In this document: one piece after another, positions 15,123 through 25,000 of the stretch
Numbering within the stretch: position 1 is the stretch's first letter
How the letters are laid out: the number at the start of each line of letters is the position of its first letter
Assembly: GCA_017515985.1 (NCBI GenBank)
Contig: JAFWDV010000002.1
Span: forward strand, 1-42,943
DNA length: 42,943 nucleotides
From: Clostridia bacterium
GTDB lineage: Bacteria > Bacillota > Clostridia > TANB77 > CAG-508
Direction of reading: 5' to 3'
Position numbers and translations under genes: made by a program
The notes under the pieces: generated by a model
Seen by the model: the letters and a program-made list of their open reading frames with translations, nothing else
What the model was told of the DNA's origin: nothing
Databases searched by the model: none

Positions 15123-16375
15123 GTATAAATATAAAAAAAAGAGGACACTTTTTTGTCCTCTGAATTATTCGATTCTGGTTCACCCATGATACTGGTGATA
15201 TTTTGTAGCTCTGTCTTATAAGTATTGTACCAATTTTTAGTTACGTCTGAATTTCCAGCTTCATATTCTTGAATTTTTTTATTTAAATCAACAATTTGAT
15301 ATCTATCTTTAGCATTTGCACCGTTGTCTTGCATATATATTGGTGTGTAATTATAAGAATCTATTGTTGTTTTTCCACCAGGATGTTTTGTTAATTGAAG
15401 ATTTAATATAATAGAATCTTTTGTATATTTATCTTTTTGTGCCGAACAGAAGTTACCTAAAGAATAGATTACAAATCCGTCTTTTGTTGTGCCATCATCT
15501 AATGTTATAGTTCTTTTTTCCATTGGTTCAAGTACGTGAGGGTGGCTACCTAAGATAACATCAGCACCGTTTTGAAATAGGAAATCTGCTAACTGATCTT
15601 GCTCTGAGTTTTGCTTTGTTTTGTATTCTACACCCCAGTGCATGCTAACGCATATTAAATCTGGATTTAGTTCTTTTGCTTTATCAAGATGTGATTTTAT
15701 CAAGTCTTTATCAATTAAGTTAATACAGTATTCTTTGCCTTTTGGAACAGCTATACCATTTGTTCCATATGTATATGATAGAAATGCAATTTTAACACCT
15801 TTAACATCTTTTATAAGTATTGTATCTTTTTCTTCTTGCGATCTAAATGTTCCTGTATGTGATATTTCAAGTTTATCAAGTTCATCAATAGTATTTAGTA
15901 AGCCATTATAGCCTGTATCCATACTGTGATTGTTTGATGTTGTTAATACATCAATACCCATATCTTTTACATCTTGTGCAAGCTGAACTGGCGAATTAAA
16001 AGTTGGATATCCACTGTATGCTTTAGTTCCTCCTGCAAATGTTGTTTCTAAATTTCCTATTGCTATGTCTGCGCTTGATACATATTCTTTAATTTGTGTA
16101 AAAAATGTGGAAAAATCATAAGTTTTTGTTTGTGAATTATATGCATCATTATAATTTGGACTGTGGCACATAATATCCCCAATAACTGCCATATTAATCG
16201 TGGTATCTGGTTCAACAACCTTTTCGGGAGCTGATTGCTCAGTTTCAACTTTTGTACTTCCAACCGTGTTAATTGGTGACTTGATAAAATTTGACACTAC
16301 TAGTAAAACGAAAAATACTACTAATAGAAAGAAAAAGAATTTTTTTAATCCTGAATTATTTCCTCCGTTTTTCAT
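15119..16375 (-). CDS. CapA family protein (PgsA-like, metallophosphatase fold), membrane-anchored
   Basis: The 418-residue protein has a basic start, one membrane segment (about 12-28), a Thr/Glu-rich spacer, then the CapA/PGA_cap domain: GDIMC (66-70), GNLET (107-111), NNHSMD (148-153), SMHWG (244-248) and GSHPHV (276-281). This calcineurin-like enzyme family is tied to poly-gamma-glutamate capsule synthesis or anchoring, but single copies without capB and capC, as here, are common in Clostridia and their role is unclear. It is outside the membrane by topology. AAGGAG precedes the ATG. The last 10 or so codons run through a hairpin and T-run that look like the gene's own terminator (15133-15160), so the true end may have shifted. 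Confidence 0.88.
   Translation of the reverse strand: MKNGGNNSGLKKFFFFLLVVFFVLLVVSNFIKSPINTVGSTKVETEQSAPEKVVEPDTTINMAVIGDIMCHSPNYNDAYNSQTKTYDFSTFFTQIKEYVSSADIAIGNLETTFAGGTKAYSGYPTFNSPVQLAQDVKDMGIDVLTTSNNHSMDTGYNGLLNTIDELDKLEISHTGTFRSQEEKDTILIKDVKGVKIAFLSYTYGTNGIAVPKGKEYCINLIDKDLIKSHLDKAKELNPDLICVSMHWGVEYKTKQNSEQDQLADFLFQNGADVILGSHPHVLEPMEKRTITLDDGTTKDGFVIYSLGNFCSAQKDKYTKDSIILNLQLTKHPGGKTTIDSYNYTPIYMQDNGANAKDRYQIVDLNKKIQEYEAGNSDVTKNWYNTYKTELQNITSIMGEPESNNSEDKKVSSFFYIYT
15133..15160 (-). terminator. Terminator overlapping the 3' end of the capA-like frame
   Basis: On the minus strand GAGGAC (15160-15155) pairs with GTCCTC (15146-15141) across an 8-base loop, followed by eight T residues (15140-15133). 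The in-frame stop lies 12 bases further downstream at 15121-15119. Confidence 0.82.
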
Positions 16376-16406
16376 ATATGCATCTCCTTATATTTATTTC
16401 CTGTAT

Positions 16407-16435
16407 AAAGTATCATAAAATTAGTTTTTTTTCAA
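16407..16435 (-). promoter_or_regulatory. Promoter of the capA-like gene
   Basis: On the minus strand TTGAAA (16430-16435), 17 bases, TACTTT (16407-16412), about 32 bases before the start codon. Confidence 0.6.
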
Positions 16436-16494
16436 TGATATTAATAAAAAAGTGATAAATAAGAAAAAATTTTGTAAAAAAATAAAAAAAATAC

Positions 16495-16523
16495 TTGAAA
16501 ATTAAAAATATTATATATATAAT
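16495..16523 (+). promoter_or_regulatory. Promoter of the CBM protein gene
   Basis: TTGAAA (16495-16500), 17 bases, TATAAT (16518-16523), 36 bases before the start codon. Confidence 0.8.
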
Positions 16524-16558
16524 TCTAATAACTAAAGATAAAATAAGGAGAGATTATT

Positions 16559-17386
16559 ATGGAGTTAGTAAAAAATATCTTTTTCAACACTGATAAAATA
16601 GTTGAAAATACTGAGGTTAAGGTTACCTATGCAGGTACATTGTTTCAAAATGGATCTGATAGTGTAAACGTTCATTATGGATTTGGAAATAATTGGGATA
16701 ATGCTAAAGATGTTCCAATGGAAAAAACAGAGCTTGGATTCCAAGCAAATATTGTTATAACATCTGGAGATACACTTAATATGTGTTTCAACAATTCTAA
16801 TGGTGAATGGGATAATAATTATGGAAGCAATTATGGATTTTCTGTTGTAAAAGCAGAAAGTGCTGGATGGAATACTACAGCAACTGCAACAACTACAACT
16901 GGAACTGCAAGTACAACAGCTTGGAGCAGTGGAACTACTCCAACAACAGGTACTTTTGAACCATCAAATTGGAATACTACAAATACAACATCAACAACTG
17001 ATACAACGGGTACTTCAAGCTGGAATAATACAACAGCAGGAACTAATACTACAGTTAATAATGCTGCAGGATATAATTATAAGACTGTACCAACAGGATA
17101 TAAAAAGACAAATGCAAGTGCAAATATATATGGATATAATGGAACAACAAATCCTGTAAGTGGTAGTACAGCAACAACAGCTGGTAACTCAGGTGTATAT
17201 GGAAGTTATAATGTAACAGGAACTACAGCTGGAAATAATGGTAATACAACACCAAATGGTGAGTCATCTATAGCTGTATGCACAACACCATCATGGGGTG
17301 ATTTATTTAAGAAAACATTTTCTAATATTAAGAATTATTTTTCAAAAGTATTTGGAAAAGGTACTGGAAGTGTAAATAATAAATAA
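16559..17386 (+). CDS. Intracellular CBM25/53-like carbohydrate-binding protein with Thr/Asn linker
   Basis: The 275-residue product has no signal peptide. Residues 1-100 match the starch-binding CBM25/CBM53 pattern: VNVHYGFGNNWDNAKDVPM, then a beta-strand region, then FNNSNGEWDNNYGSNY. Residues 100-235 are a Thr/Asn/Ser/Gly-rich low-complexity linker with a few aromatic residues. The last 35 residues (SWGDLFKKTFSNIKNYFSKV and onwards) form a likely amphipathic, basic helix. A cytoplasmic glycogen- or starch-granule-binding role with a C-terminal membrane- or partner-binding helix is possible, but no glycogen genes are nearby. AAGGAGAG precedes the ATG. It is a single-gene unit with its own promoter and terminator. 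The DNA of the linker is a degenerate ACA-rich repeat. Confidence 0.78.
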   Translation: MELVKNIFFNTDKIVENTEVKVTYAGTLFQNGSDSVNVHYGFGNNWDNAKDVPMEKTELGFQANIVITSGDTLNMCFNNSNGEWDNNYGSNYGFSVVKAESAGWNTTATATTTTGTASTTAWSSGTTPTTGTFEPSNWNTTNTTSTTDTTGTSSWNNTTAGTNTTVNNAAGYNYKTVPTGYKKTNASANIYGYNGTTNPVSGSTATTAGNSGVYGSYNVTGTTAGNNGNTTPNGESSIAVCTTPSWGDLFKKTFSNIKNYFSKVFGKGTGSVNNK

Positions 17387-17395
17387 GTAATAAAA

Positions 17396-17427
17396 AGCAA
17401 TATGTATTTTATGCATATTGCTTTTTT
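17396..17427 (+). terminator. Terminator of the CBM protein gene
   Basis: AGCAATATG/CATATTGCT stem (17396-17404 with 17414-17422), then a T-run. Confidence 0.9.
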
Positions 17428-17442
17428 GTCGAATAATCTTTG

Positions 17443-17470
17443 AGACAGGTGACCGCCTGTCTTTTCTTTT
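17443..17470 (+). terminator. Second, backup terminator hairpin
   Basis: AGACAGG/CCTGTCT stem (17443-17449 with 17456-17462), 6-base loop and a T-rich tail, 20 bases after the first terminator. Confidence 0.7.
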
Positions 17471-17480
17471 TGACAAAAAA

Positions 17481-17511
17481 ATAAAAAGCGTACAGATATA
17501 AATATCTGTAC
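17481..17511 (-). terminator. Terminator of tRNA-Ser
   Basis: A near-perfect palindrome, GTACAGATAT/ATATCTGTAC (17490-17499 with 17502-17511), followed on the minus strand by a T-rich run. Confidence 0.85.
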
Positions 17512-17516
17512 ACCTT

Positions 17517-17607
17517 TGGCGGAAGATGAGGGATTTGAACCCTCGCGGCCCTTACGAACCCTAACAGTTTAGCAAACTGTCCCCTTCAACCACTTGGGTA
17601 ATCCTCC
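17517..17607 (-). tRNA. tRNA-Ser (GCT)
   Basis: The 91-base gene includes CCA and the long variable arm of serine tRNAs. Acceptor GGAGGAT pairs with ATCTTCC, the anticodon stem ACAGT/ACTGT carries the loop TTGCTAA (anticodon GCT, reading AGC/AGU), and the T arm has GAGGGTTCAAATCCCTC. A consensus promoter lies at 17624-17652. Confidence 0.96.
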
Positions 17608-17623
17608 GTGTTTGAACAGTCTG

Positions 17624-17652
17624 ATTATAATATAGATAATTATGTGAGTCAA
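17624..17652 (-). promoter_or_regulatory. Promoter of tRNA-Ser
   Basis: On the minus strand TTGACT (17647-17652), 17 bases, TATAAT (17624-17629). Confidence 0.85.
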
Positions 17653-17730
17653 GATAAATTTTAATATTTTAAAATTTTTTTTAACTTAATAAAAAAAATG
17701 ATATTTTTTGTAGATTTTTTTATTTATTAA

Positions 17731-17739
17731 TGTTATACT
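17731..17739 (+). promoter_or_regulatory. Extended -10 promoter of the DUF4190 gene
   Basis: TGT followed by TATACT (17734-17739). No good -35 at 17 bases; the extended -10 would compensate. Confidence 0.5.
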
Positions 17740-17771
17740 GGGTTCAGAAAATGGAAAAAGGGGGGAATAAA

Positions 17772-18128
17772 ATGGACGAAATGAACAATCAAAATGCTCA
17801 AGTACCAGCAGGAAAGAATGGTGTAGCTGTTGCAGGTATGGTATTAGGTATAGTAGGACTTGTTTTCTGTTTCACAGGATGGTTTGCTATAATATGTACA
17901 ATACTAGGTTTAGTTCTTTCTATAGTAGGTATGAAGAAAGCTAAAGAAACAGGTGCAGGAAAAGGTATGGCAATAGCTGGTATAGTTTGTAGTGTTATTG
18001 GTCTAGTTATTTCTGCAATTATATTAATAATTGCACTTATGGCTGTTAAAGCAATTACAGATGCAGTAAATACTACAGATTACAACCAATTATACAATTA
18101 TTTAAACAACTTAAATTCTTTATATTAA
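17772..18128 (+). CDS. DUF4190 domain membrane protein
   Basis: The 118-residue protein has a polar N-terminus followed by GVAVAGMVLGIVGLV, a first hydrophobic hairpin (about 17-53), a short basic loop (KKAKETGAGKGMAIAG) and another long hydrophobic span (about 64-93), then a polar tail rich in Asn and Tyr. This matches DUF4190, small membrane proteins of unknown function common in Firmicutes and Actinobacteria. ATG 17772 is preferred over the longer frame because GGGGGG lies just upstream and the extension spans the promoter. It is a single-gene unit ended by the hairpin at 18135-18176. Confidence 0.82.
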   Translation: MDEMNNQNAQVPAGKNGVAVAGMVLGIVGLVFCFTGWFAIICTILGLVLSIVGMKKAKETGAGKGMAIAGIVCSVIGLVISAIILIIALMAVKAITDAVNTTDYNQLYNYLNNLNSLY

Positions 18129-18134
18129 AATATA

Positions 18135-18176
18135 AAAATGAATCTGAATACTTTCATTGTTTAGATTCATTTTTTT
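18135..18176 (+). terminator. Terminator of the DUF4190 gene
   Basis: AAAATGAATCT/AGATTCATTTT stem (18135-18145 with 18163-18173) and a T-run. Confidence 0.85.
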
Positions 18177-18184
18177 GTTAAAAT

Positions 18185-18223
18185 AAAAGTGCGAGGATAA
18201 ATTAAATACTTCGCACTTTTTTT
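18185..18223 (-). terminator. Terminator of the YvyF-like gene (bidirectional)
   Basis: AAAAGTGCGA/TCGCACTTTT stem (18185-18194 with 18211-18220), with A/T runs on both sides. It lies at the end of the minus-strand gene. Confidence 0.82.
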
Positions 18224-18226
18224 ATT

Positions 18227-18463
18227 TTATAATTCTATTTGTTTTTTATAATTGAAATTTTTTCCAGATATAAATCTAGTTAGATTTTTCTTAGAAATTC
18301 CGGTAGCGTATGATAAATCATTTACTGTAATTGGTTGTTTGTTTTCAATGAAATAATTATTTAGCTTTGACATTTCGTAGTTATCTTTTGGTGCACATGA
18401 AGGGCATACATTTCCATCGGATACAAAAAAACATCCACAACGTTCACATTTATTGAAGTTCAT
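18227..18463 (-). CDS. YvyF-like zinc-finger/helix-turn-helix protein
   Basis: The 78-residue protein has two Cys pairs near the start (Cys6/Cys9 and Cys20/Cys23, a small zinc ribbon). A helical part follows with NDLSYATGISKKNLTRFI, which looks like a winged-helix or MerR-type DNA-recognition segment. This arrangement is that of YvyF/TIGR03826, first noted in flagellar operons; no flagellar genes are in this window, so a general regulator is as likely. AAGGAGG precedes the ATG. Promoter at 18504-18531, terminator at 18185-18223. Confidence 0.72.
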   Translation of the reverse strand: MNFNKCERCGCFFVSDGNVCPSCAPKDNYEMSKLNNYFIENKQPITVNDLSYATGISKKNLTRFISGKNFNYKKQIEL

Positions 18464-18503
18464 ATAAATACCTCCTTATATGTATAGCGATTTTGTTATA
18501 GTA

Positions 18504-18531
18504 ATTTTATCATAGCTGTATTAGAAATCAA
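18504..18531 (-). promoter_or_regulatory. Promoter of the YvyF-like gene
   Basis: On the minus strand TTGATT (18526-18531), 16 bases, TAAAAT (18504-18509). Confidence 0.6.
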
Positions 18532-18579
18532 GTTTTTTTAATTTATTTTTATTTTTCGTAAACATTAGGTTCACCAGTA

Positions 18580-18608
18580 TTGATTTTTCTAGAGAAAAGC
18601 TATATAAT
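18580..18608 (+). promoter_or_regulatory. Promoter of the gatCAB operon
   Basis: TTGATT (18580-18585), 17 bases, TATAAT (18603-18608), 31 bases before the gatC start. Confidence 0.8.
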
Positions 18609-18639
18609 GGTGAACAAATTTGATTAAGGAGATGATTAA

Positions 18640-18927
18640 ATGCAGGTAAGTGAGGAGCAACTTCTACATATAGCTAATTTAGCTTGTATAGATTTAGATA
18701 AGAATGAGATTGATAGTTATTTAGAAAATTTGCAAGATATTTTAACATTTGCCGAGAAGGTTAATGGTGTTTCAACTGAAGGCTTAGATGAAACAATTGG
18801 TGCAAATGATAAATTTAATGTGTTTAGAAAAGATGAGATTGTTCATTTTAGTGATACAGAAGCTTTACTTCAAAATGCACCATCAAAAGATAGAGGAATG
18901 TTTAATATACCAAAAGTAATTCAATAA
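18640..18927 (+). CDS. gatC: Asp-tRNA(Asn)/Glu-tRNA(Gln) amidotransferase subunit C
   Basis: The 95-residue protein has the family's HIANLACIDLDKNEIDSYLENLQDIL helix and the DETIGANDKFNVFRKDEI extended segment that wraps between GatA and GatB. GatC stabilises the GatCAB complex. AAGGAGATG precedes the ATG. It is the first gene of gatC-gatA-gatB, with 34 and 18 bases between genes. Confidence 0.95.
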   Translation: MQVSEEQLLHIANLACIDLDKNEIDSYLENLQDILTFAEKVNGVSTEGLDETIGANDKFNVFRKDEIVHFSDTEALLQNAPSKDRGMFNIPKVIQ

Positions 18928-18961
18928 TATTTGAAGTAAAAAGTAATAGGGAGGAAATAGA

Positions 18962-20428
18962 ATGGATATTACAGAACTTACGGTTCATGAGCTTCAAGAT
19001 AAAATAAAATCAAAAGAGCTTACAGTTTCTGAAATTACAGAAGCTTATCTTAATAGAATTAACGATAAAGAGCCTGAAATTGATGCTTTTATAACTGTTT
19101 TAAAAGAGGAAGCACTTGCAAAATCAAAAGAGATTGAAGAAAAAATAGGTAACGGAGAAATACAATCTGAATATGCAGGTATTCCAATAGGAATAAAAGA
19201 TAACATCTGTACAAAAGGTGTTAAAACTACATGTGCATCAAAAATGCTTGAGAATTTTGTTTCACCATATGATGCAACAGTTGTAGAAAATTTAAATAAT
19301 GAAGGATTAATTAATTTAGGAAAATTAAACATGGATGAGTTTGCTATGGGAAGCTCTACAGAAAATTCTGCTATAAAGAAAACTAAGAATCCATGGAATC
19401 TAAATACAGTGCCTGGAGGATCTTCAGGAGGTTCTGCAGCAGCAGTTGCGGCAGGTCTTGTGCCTTGGGCTTTAGGAAGTGATACAGGTGGATCAATTCG
19501 TCAGCCAGCTTCATTTTGTGGAGTAGTTGGACTTAAGCCAACTTATGGACTAGTTTCTAGATATGGATTGGTTGCTTATGCGTCATCATTAGATCAAATA
19601 GGAACATTAACAAAGGATGTTAAAGATTCAGCAATGCTTTTGAATCTTATAGCAGGTCATGATGAAAGAGATTCAACTTCTATGGATAAGCCTAAAATTG
19701 ATTATACCGAAGCATTGAAAAATGATGTTAAAGGCTTAAAGATTGCAGTTCCAAAAGAGTTTTATGGTGAAGGAATTAATGCAGAAGTTAAACAAAAACT
19801 TCAAGAAGCAATTGAAAAATATAAAGAGTTAGGGGCTACAGTTGAAGAAGTTTCTTTAGATATAGCTGAATATTCTTTAGCTGCATACTACATTATTGCT
19901 TGTGCCGAGGCAAGCTCAAACCTTGGAAGATTTGATGGTATAAGATATGGATATAGAGCTAAAGATTGTAAGGATTTGAAAGATATTTACATCAAATCAA
20001 GAAGTGAAGGATTTGGAGCAGAAGTTAAGCGTAGAATTATACTTGGAACATATGTACTTAGTTCAGGATACTATGATGCTTACTACAAAAAAGCACAAAA
20101 GGTTCGTACAGCTATAACAAATAAATTTGAAAAAGTATTTGCAGATTATGATGTAATACTTGTACCAACTTCACCTGTTGTTGCATTCGAGTTTGGATCA
20201 AAATCAAATCCTCTTGAAATGTATTTGTCAGACATTTGTACAGTTTCTGTAAATGTTGCAGGACTTCCTGGTATTTCAGTTCCTTGTGGTGTAGATAGTA
20301 ATGGAATGCCAATTGGAATGCAGCTTATCGGAAACAAATTCCAAGAATCTACAATATTAAATGCTGCATATACATATGAGCAGGCTACAAATTTTAGAGC
20401 TAAATATAAACCACAATTTAAAAAATAA
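18962..20428 (+). CDS. gatA: Asp-tRNA(Asn)/Glu-tRNA(Gln) amidotransferase subunit A
   Basis: The 488-residue amidase-signature enzyme releases ammonia from glutamine and passes it to GatB. The catalytic triad is visible: Lys79 in GIKDNI, cis-Ser154 in GGSSGGS and the nucleophile Ser178 in [13 protein letters not shown], the same numbering as the Staphylococcus aureus enzyme. Length is normal. AGGGAGG precedes the ATG. As the middle gene of the operon it implies that this organism makes Gln-tRNA and possibly Asn-tRNA by transamidation. Confidence 0.97.
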   Translation: MDITELTVHELQDKIKSKELTVSEITEAYLNRINDKEPEIDAFITVLKEEALAKSKEIEEKIGNGEIQSEYAGIPIGIKDNICTKGVKTTCASKMLENFVSPYDATVVENLNNEGLINLGKLNMDEFAMGSSTENSAIKKTKNPWNLNTVPGGSSGGSAAAVAAGLVPWALGSDTGGSIRQPASFCGVVGLKPTYGLVSRYGLVAYASSLDQIGTLTKDVKDSAMLLNLIAGHDERDSTSMDKPKIDYTEALKNDVKGLKIAVPKEFYGEGINAEVKQKLQEAIEKYKELGATVEEVSLDIAEYSLAAYYIIACAEASSNLGRFDGIRYGYRAKDCKDLKDIYIKSRSEGFGAEVKRRIILGTYVLSSGYYDAYYKKAQKVRTAITNKFEKVFADYDVILVPTSPVVAFEFGSKSNPLEMYLSDICTVSVNVAGLPGISVPCGVDSNGMPIGMQLIGNKFQESTILNAAYTYEQATNFRAKYKPQFKK

Positions 20429-20446
20429 TGTTAAAGGAGAATATAT

Positions 20447-21889
20447 ATGGAAAGAAGCGATTACGAAGTTGTAATTGGACTTGAAGTTCATGCGGAACTT
20501 TCAACTAAAACAAAAATTTTCTGTAGTTGCCCTGCTGAATTTGGCGGTGATCCAAATACACATTGTTGTCCTGTTTGCATGGCAATGCCAGGAGCACTAC
20601 CTGTTTTAAATGAAAAAGTTGTTGAATATGCCGTTAAAGCTGGACTTGCTACAAACTGTACTATTTCAAAAAATAGTAAGAATGATAGAAAAAATTATTT
20701 TTATCCAGATACACCAAGAGCATATCAGATATCTCAGTTTGATAGACCTCTTTGTGAAAATGGATATGTAGAAATTGAAGATGATGAAGGCAATCCTAAA
20801 AAAGTTAGATTACTTAGAATACACATCGAAGATGATGCTGGAAAACTAAATCATGATGAATTTGGTGGCGGAAGTTTAGTAGATTTCAATAGAGCAGGTG
20901 TACCACTTATAGAATCTGTTTCTATGCCAGATTTAAGATCTGCTGGTGAAGCAGAAAGATATTTAAAGAAACTTAAATCTATCTTTGAATACATTGAAGT
21001 ATCAGATTGTAAGATGCAAGAAGGATCATTCCGTGCAGATGTTAACGTTTCTGTTAGAAAAAAAGGTGCCAAAGAATTTGGAACTCGTACAGAGATGAAG
21101 AATATGAGCTCTTTTAGATCTATTGTTAGAGCTATTGAATATGAAGCAAATAGACAAATAGAGGTAATTGAAAATGGTGGAGTTATAAAGCAAACATCTT
21201 TAAGATGGGATGATGTATCTGGAAAAACATTCCAAATGAGAAATAAGGAAGATGCACAAGATTATAGATATTTCCCAGAGCCTGATTTAGTTGCTATAAG
21301 ACTTTCTGATGAGTACATTCAAAATATAAAAGATAATTTACCAGAGCTACCTGAAAGTAGAAAAGAAAGATATATGTCTGAATATAGTTTATCTGAAAAA
21401 GATGCTAGATTGATTACTGCATCAAAACATTTATCTGATTTGTTTGAGAAAACAAAAGATATTTGTGGAAATGCTAAATTATCTGCAAACTGGATTTTAT
21501 CAGATATATCTAGAATTTTAAATGAAGAAGAGATGGAACCAGACCAAATTCCATTTACTGCTGAGCAATTAGGTAAAATGATTTGCTTAATTGAAAATGG
21601 AACTATAAGTAGTGCAATTGGTAAAAAAGTTCTTACAGAATTATTTGAAAATCCAAATGATCCTGAGGTTATTGTTAAGGAAAAAGGATGGATTCAGATT
21701 TCTGATGAAGGTGCAATAAAAGAGGTTGTAATGCAAATATTGGAAGCAAATCCACAATCTATTGCAGATTTTAAGGCTGGAAAAGATAGAGCATTAGGAT
21801 TTTTAGTTGGTCAAGCAATGAAGGCTACGAAGGGAAAAGCAAATCCACAAATGCTTAATAAAATGTTCTTAGAAGAATTAAATAAATAA
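20447..21889 (+). CDS. gatB: Asp-tRNA(Asn)/Glu-tRNA(Gln) amidotransferase subunit B
   Basis: The 480-residue protein starts YEVVIGLEVHAELSTKTKIF, followed by the zinc site CSC...HCCPVC (about residues 25-45) and the kinase-like pocket segment HIEDDAGKLNHD. A C-terminal YqeY-like helical domain (about 330-480) binds the tRNA. It phosphorylates the misacylated Glu or Asp and uses ammonia from GatA. AAAGGAG precedes the ATG. The operon ends with a terminator at 21896-21933. Confidence 0.97.
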   Translation: MERSDYEVVIGLEVHAELSTKTKIFCSCPAEFGGDPNTHCCPVCMAMPGALPVLNEKVVEYAVKAGLATNCTISKNSKNDRKNYFYPDTPRAYQISQFDRPLCENGYVEIEDDEGNPKKVRLLRIHIEDDAGKLNHDEFGGGSLVDFNRAGVPLIESVSMPDLRSAGEAERYLKKLKSIFEYIEVSDCKMQEGSFRADVNVSVRKKGAKEFGTRTEMKNMSSFRSIVRAIEYEANRQIEVIENGGVIKQTSLRWDDVSGKTFQMRNKEDAQDYRYFPEPDLVAIRLSDEYIQNIKDNLPELPESRKERYMSEYSLSEKDARLITASKHLSDLFEKTKDICGNAKLSANWILSDISRILNEEEMEPDQIPFTAEQLGKMICLIENGTISSAIGKKVLTELFENPNDPEVIVKEKGWIQISDEGAIKEVVMQILEANPQSIADFKAGKDRALGFLVGQAMKATKGKANPQMLNKMFLEELNK

Positions 21890-21895
21890 TTATAC

Positions 21896-21933
21896 AAGCT
21901 ATTTGAGTGCGGCTGTGCCTCAAATAGCTTTTT
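21896..21933 (+). terminator. Terminator of gatCAB
   Basis: A 12-bp perfect stem (21896-21907 with 21919-21930), 11-base loop and T-run. Confidence 0.92.
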
Positions 21934-21983
21934 GTATTATCAAAAAAAGTTTCAATATTTGTGTGAAAAAATTGAGCAAATAC

Positions 21984-22012
21984 TTGATATTATTATCTTT
22001 TTATAATATAAT
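21984..22012 (+). promoter_or_regulatory. Promoter of the SNF2 helicase gene
   Basis: TTGATA (21984-21989), 17 bases, TATAAT (22007-22012). Confidence 0.78.
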
Positions 22013-22050
22013 ACTAAACTGTATGTGAGATTTCAAAAGAGGGGTATATC

Positions 22051-25000
22051 ATGTTAGTAAGTAAAGAAATAATTGAAGGTTTATACCGTGGAATAGATAA
22101 TGAAATAATAAATAATGTAAATAGTTTTTTACGTGACGACTCAATAAAGATAATAAAAGCAACTTATGATGATAGTAGAAATTTCGAATTACATGCAAAA
22201 GTAAAAGACAATTTAGAGACGTATGATGAATATATAAAGGTTCAGAAGAATGAAATTGCAAAAAATAGATGTAGCTGTAGTAACGCTGGTATGGATAATA
22301 AGCTATGCAAGCATACGATAGCTACAATAAAAAAATTTGATAATAGTAGTGAGTATGCTAATATATTTGGATTTGAAACAAAAAAACAACAGGATAATAG
22401 ACTTTATGATAAAGCCAACCAGTACAAAACATTCAGCCAAATAATTAGCTCTTTTTATGAGGATTTGAAGGAAAAAGAAGATAAAGGAAAGGTGAAACAA
22501 AAGGTTCAAAGTACTATAATTGGTATTGAATCGAAGCTTATATATAATTCAGCAGATAAAGAAATAAGTGTTGAATTTAAAATTACTGATGGAAAAAATA
22601 GCTACAAGTTAAAAAATCTAATAGAATTTTTTGACCATTTTGCTGATGGCGGAGTATATAAATACGGACAAAAAATTGAATTTAAACATTCTAAGGATGT
22701 AATAAAACCAAGCGATTTAAAGGTTTTAGAATTTATACTAAAATATGCAGAAATAATGAAATATACAAACGAATCAATCGGGCAGCAACGTTACTATGGT
22801 AAAGTAATGAAAGAGGGCGAAATAACTGTATCTAACACATGTTTAGATGAGCTATTTGATGTATTGGAAGGAAATTACGTCGAGGCAAAGAAGGACTACA
22901 AGGGAGATAAAATCCTATTTTTAGATGAAGAGCCTGAAATAAAATTTGTATTAGAAGAAGCAGATGAAGAGAATTTTACATTATATCCTAATATTGATAT
23001 ATATAATTATGATGTATTGACCGGAAAAAAATATCTTTATATGTTAATAGATGATGTACTTTATAGATGTCCACTAAGCTACAAAAATACTATAATAAAG
23101 CTTTTGGATTTGTACAAAAATAATTTTACGAAGGAAGTAATATTTAAAAAGAGCGATTTACCTAAATTGTATTCTCTTGTTGTACCAAGCATCAAAGACA
23201 ATTTAGAGATTGGTAAAATAAGTGCTGATGAAATGGAAAAATATATTCCTCAAGATTTATATGTTAAAGTATTTTTAGATGCGACTGAAACAAACTTTAT
23301 TACAGCTGATATAAAATTTGGATATAGGGATTTTGAGTTTAATCCTTTAGAAGATGATAGTAATATTAGCATTCCTAGAGATGTTTTAAAGGAAACAAGT
23401 GCTCTTGAAACATTTATGAAAAGTGGATTTATGCTAGATCAGCATAATAGTAGATTAGTGCTAGCAGATGATGAAAAAATATATAATTTTCTATCTGATG
23501 AGATAATTCAGTACATGAAAAATTATGAAGTTTTAGTTACAGATGCATTCAGAAAGAGAGAAATAAAGCATCCTAAAATTTCTAATTTAGGAATAAGAAT
23601 AGAAAATAATTTATTAAAAATTGATCTAAATGATTTTAATTTTTCAGCGTCTGATTTAGCTGAAATAATGGAAAGATATAAACTACATAAGAAATTTTAT
23701 AGATTAGAAGATGGAAGTTTTATTGATTTAGAGCAAAACGAAACATTAGATTTCTTAGATAAATTAAATATAGATGGTGAATTACAATATGAACAATTAA
23801 CAAATGGAGAGTTTGAGTTACCAGTTTATAGAACATTGTATTTAGATAAGATTTTAAATAATACAAGTATAATTATTTCTAAGAATAAAGAATACAAAGA
23901 TTTTATAACTAATATAAAAAGTAATGATGATGAAGTGATAAATGTTCCACAAAATCTTAATGCTACAATGAGAAGGTATCAAGAGGTTGGATTTAAATGG
24001 CTAAAAACGCTTGATAATTATGGCCTTGGCGGAATACTTGCAGATGATATGGGTCTTGGAAAAACACTTCAAGTTATAGCTTTATTATTGGATTATAATA
24101 ATAATGAAGAAGACAGAAAAACAAGTATTGTTGTTTGTCCAAGTTCATTAGCTCTTAATTGGCTTAGCGAAATAAATAAATTTGCTCCAAGCTTAAATGC
24201 TTGTGTTATTTCTGGTAATGCTGATGAAAGAAAAGAGCTAATAAAAAATGTTAACGAATATGATATAATAATAACATCTTATGATTTGCTTAAGCGTGAT
24301 GTTGATATATATAGTGAATGTAAATATGAATTTAAGTATATCGTTGCAGATGAGGCTCAATACATAAAGAATAATAATACACAAAACTTTAAGGCAATCA
24401 AGAAAATAAAGGCTCAGACAAAATTTGCTCTTACAGGAACTCCTATTGAGAATTCACTTGCAGAGCTATGGTCTATATTTGATTTCTGTATGCCTGGATA
24501 TTTATATGGATATAGACAATTTAAAGAAATATTTGAGACTCCTATTATTAAGGATGAAGATGGATACAAAACTAAAAAATTAAAAATGCTTATTGAACCT
24601 TTTATATTAAGAAGAATAAAAGAAGAAGTTTTAACAGAATTACCTGAAAAAACTGTTACTGTTCTTAATAGCCAAATGGAAGATGAACAACAAAAAATAT
24701 ATATGTCTTATATGGCTGAAGCAAGAGAAGAAGTAGCAAACGAGCTTAGTATAAGTGGTTTCGAAAAAAATCAAATGAAAATTTTAGCACTTCTTATGAG
24801 ATTAAGACAAATATGTTGCCATCCAAGATTATTTGTTGATAATTATCAAGATGGAAGCGGCAAATTAAACCAGTGTATGGAAATAATTAAGGATGCCGTA
24901 CAGGGAAATCACAAAATATTATTATTTTCAGGATATACATCAATGTTTGATATAATAGAGCCAGAGCTAAATGCAGAGGGAATAAAATTCTTTAAATTAA

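Noticed and set aside
14822..15163. Plus-strand frame of 113 codons
   Set aside because: Complement of the zinc-ribbon gene, starts in the mecA terminator and has no SD.
16860..17159. Gln/Leu-rich frame inside the CBM gene
   Set aside because: Out-of-frame reading of the ACA-rich Thr/Asn linker.
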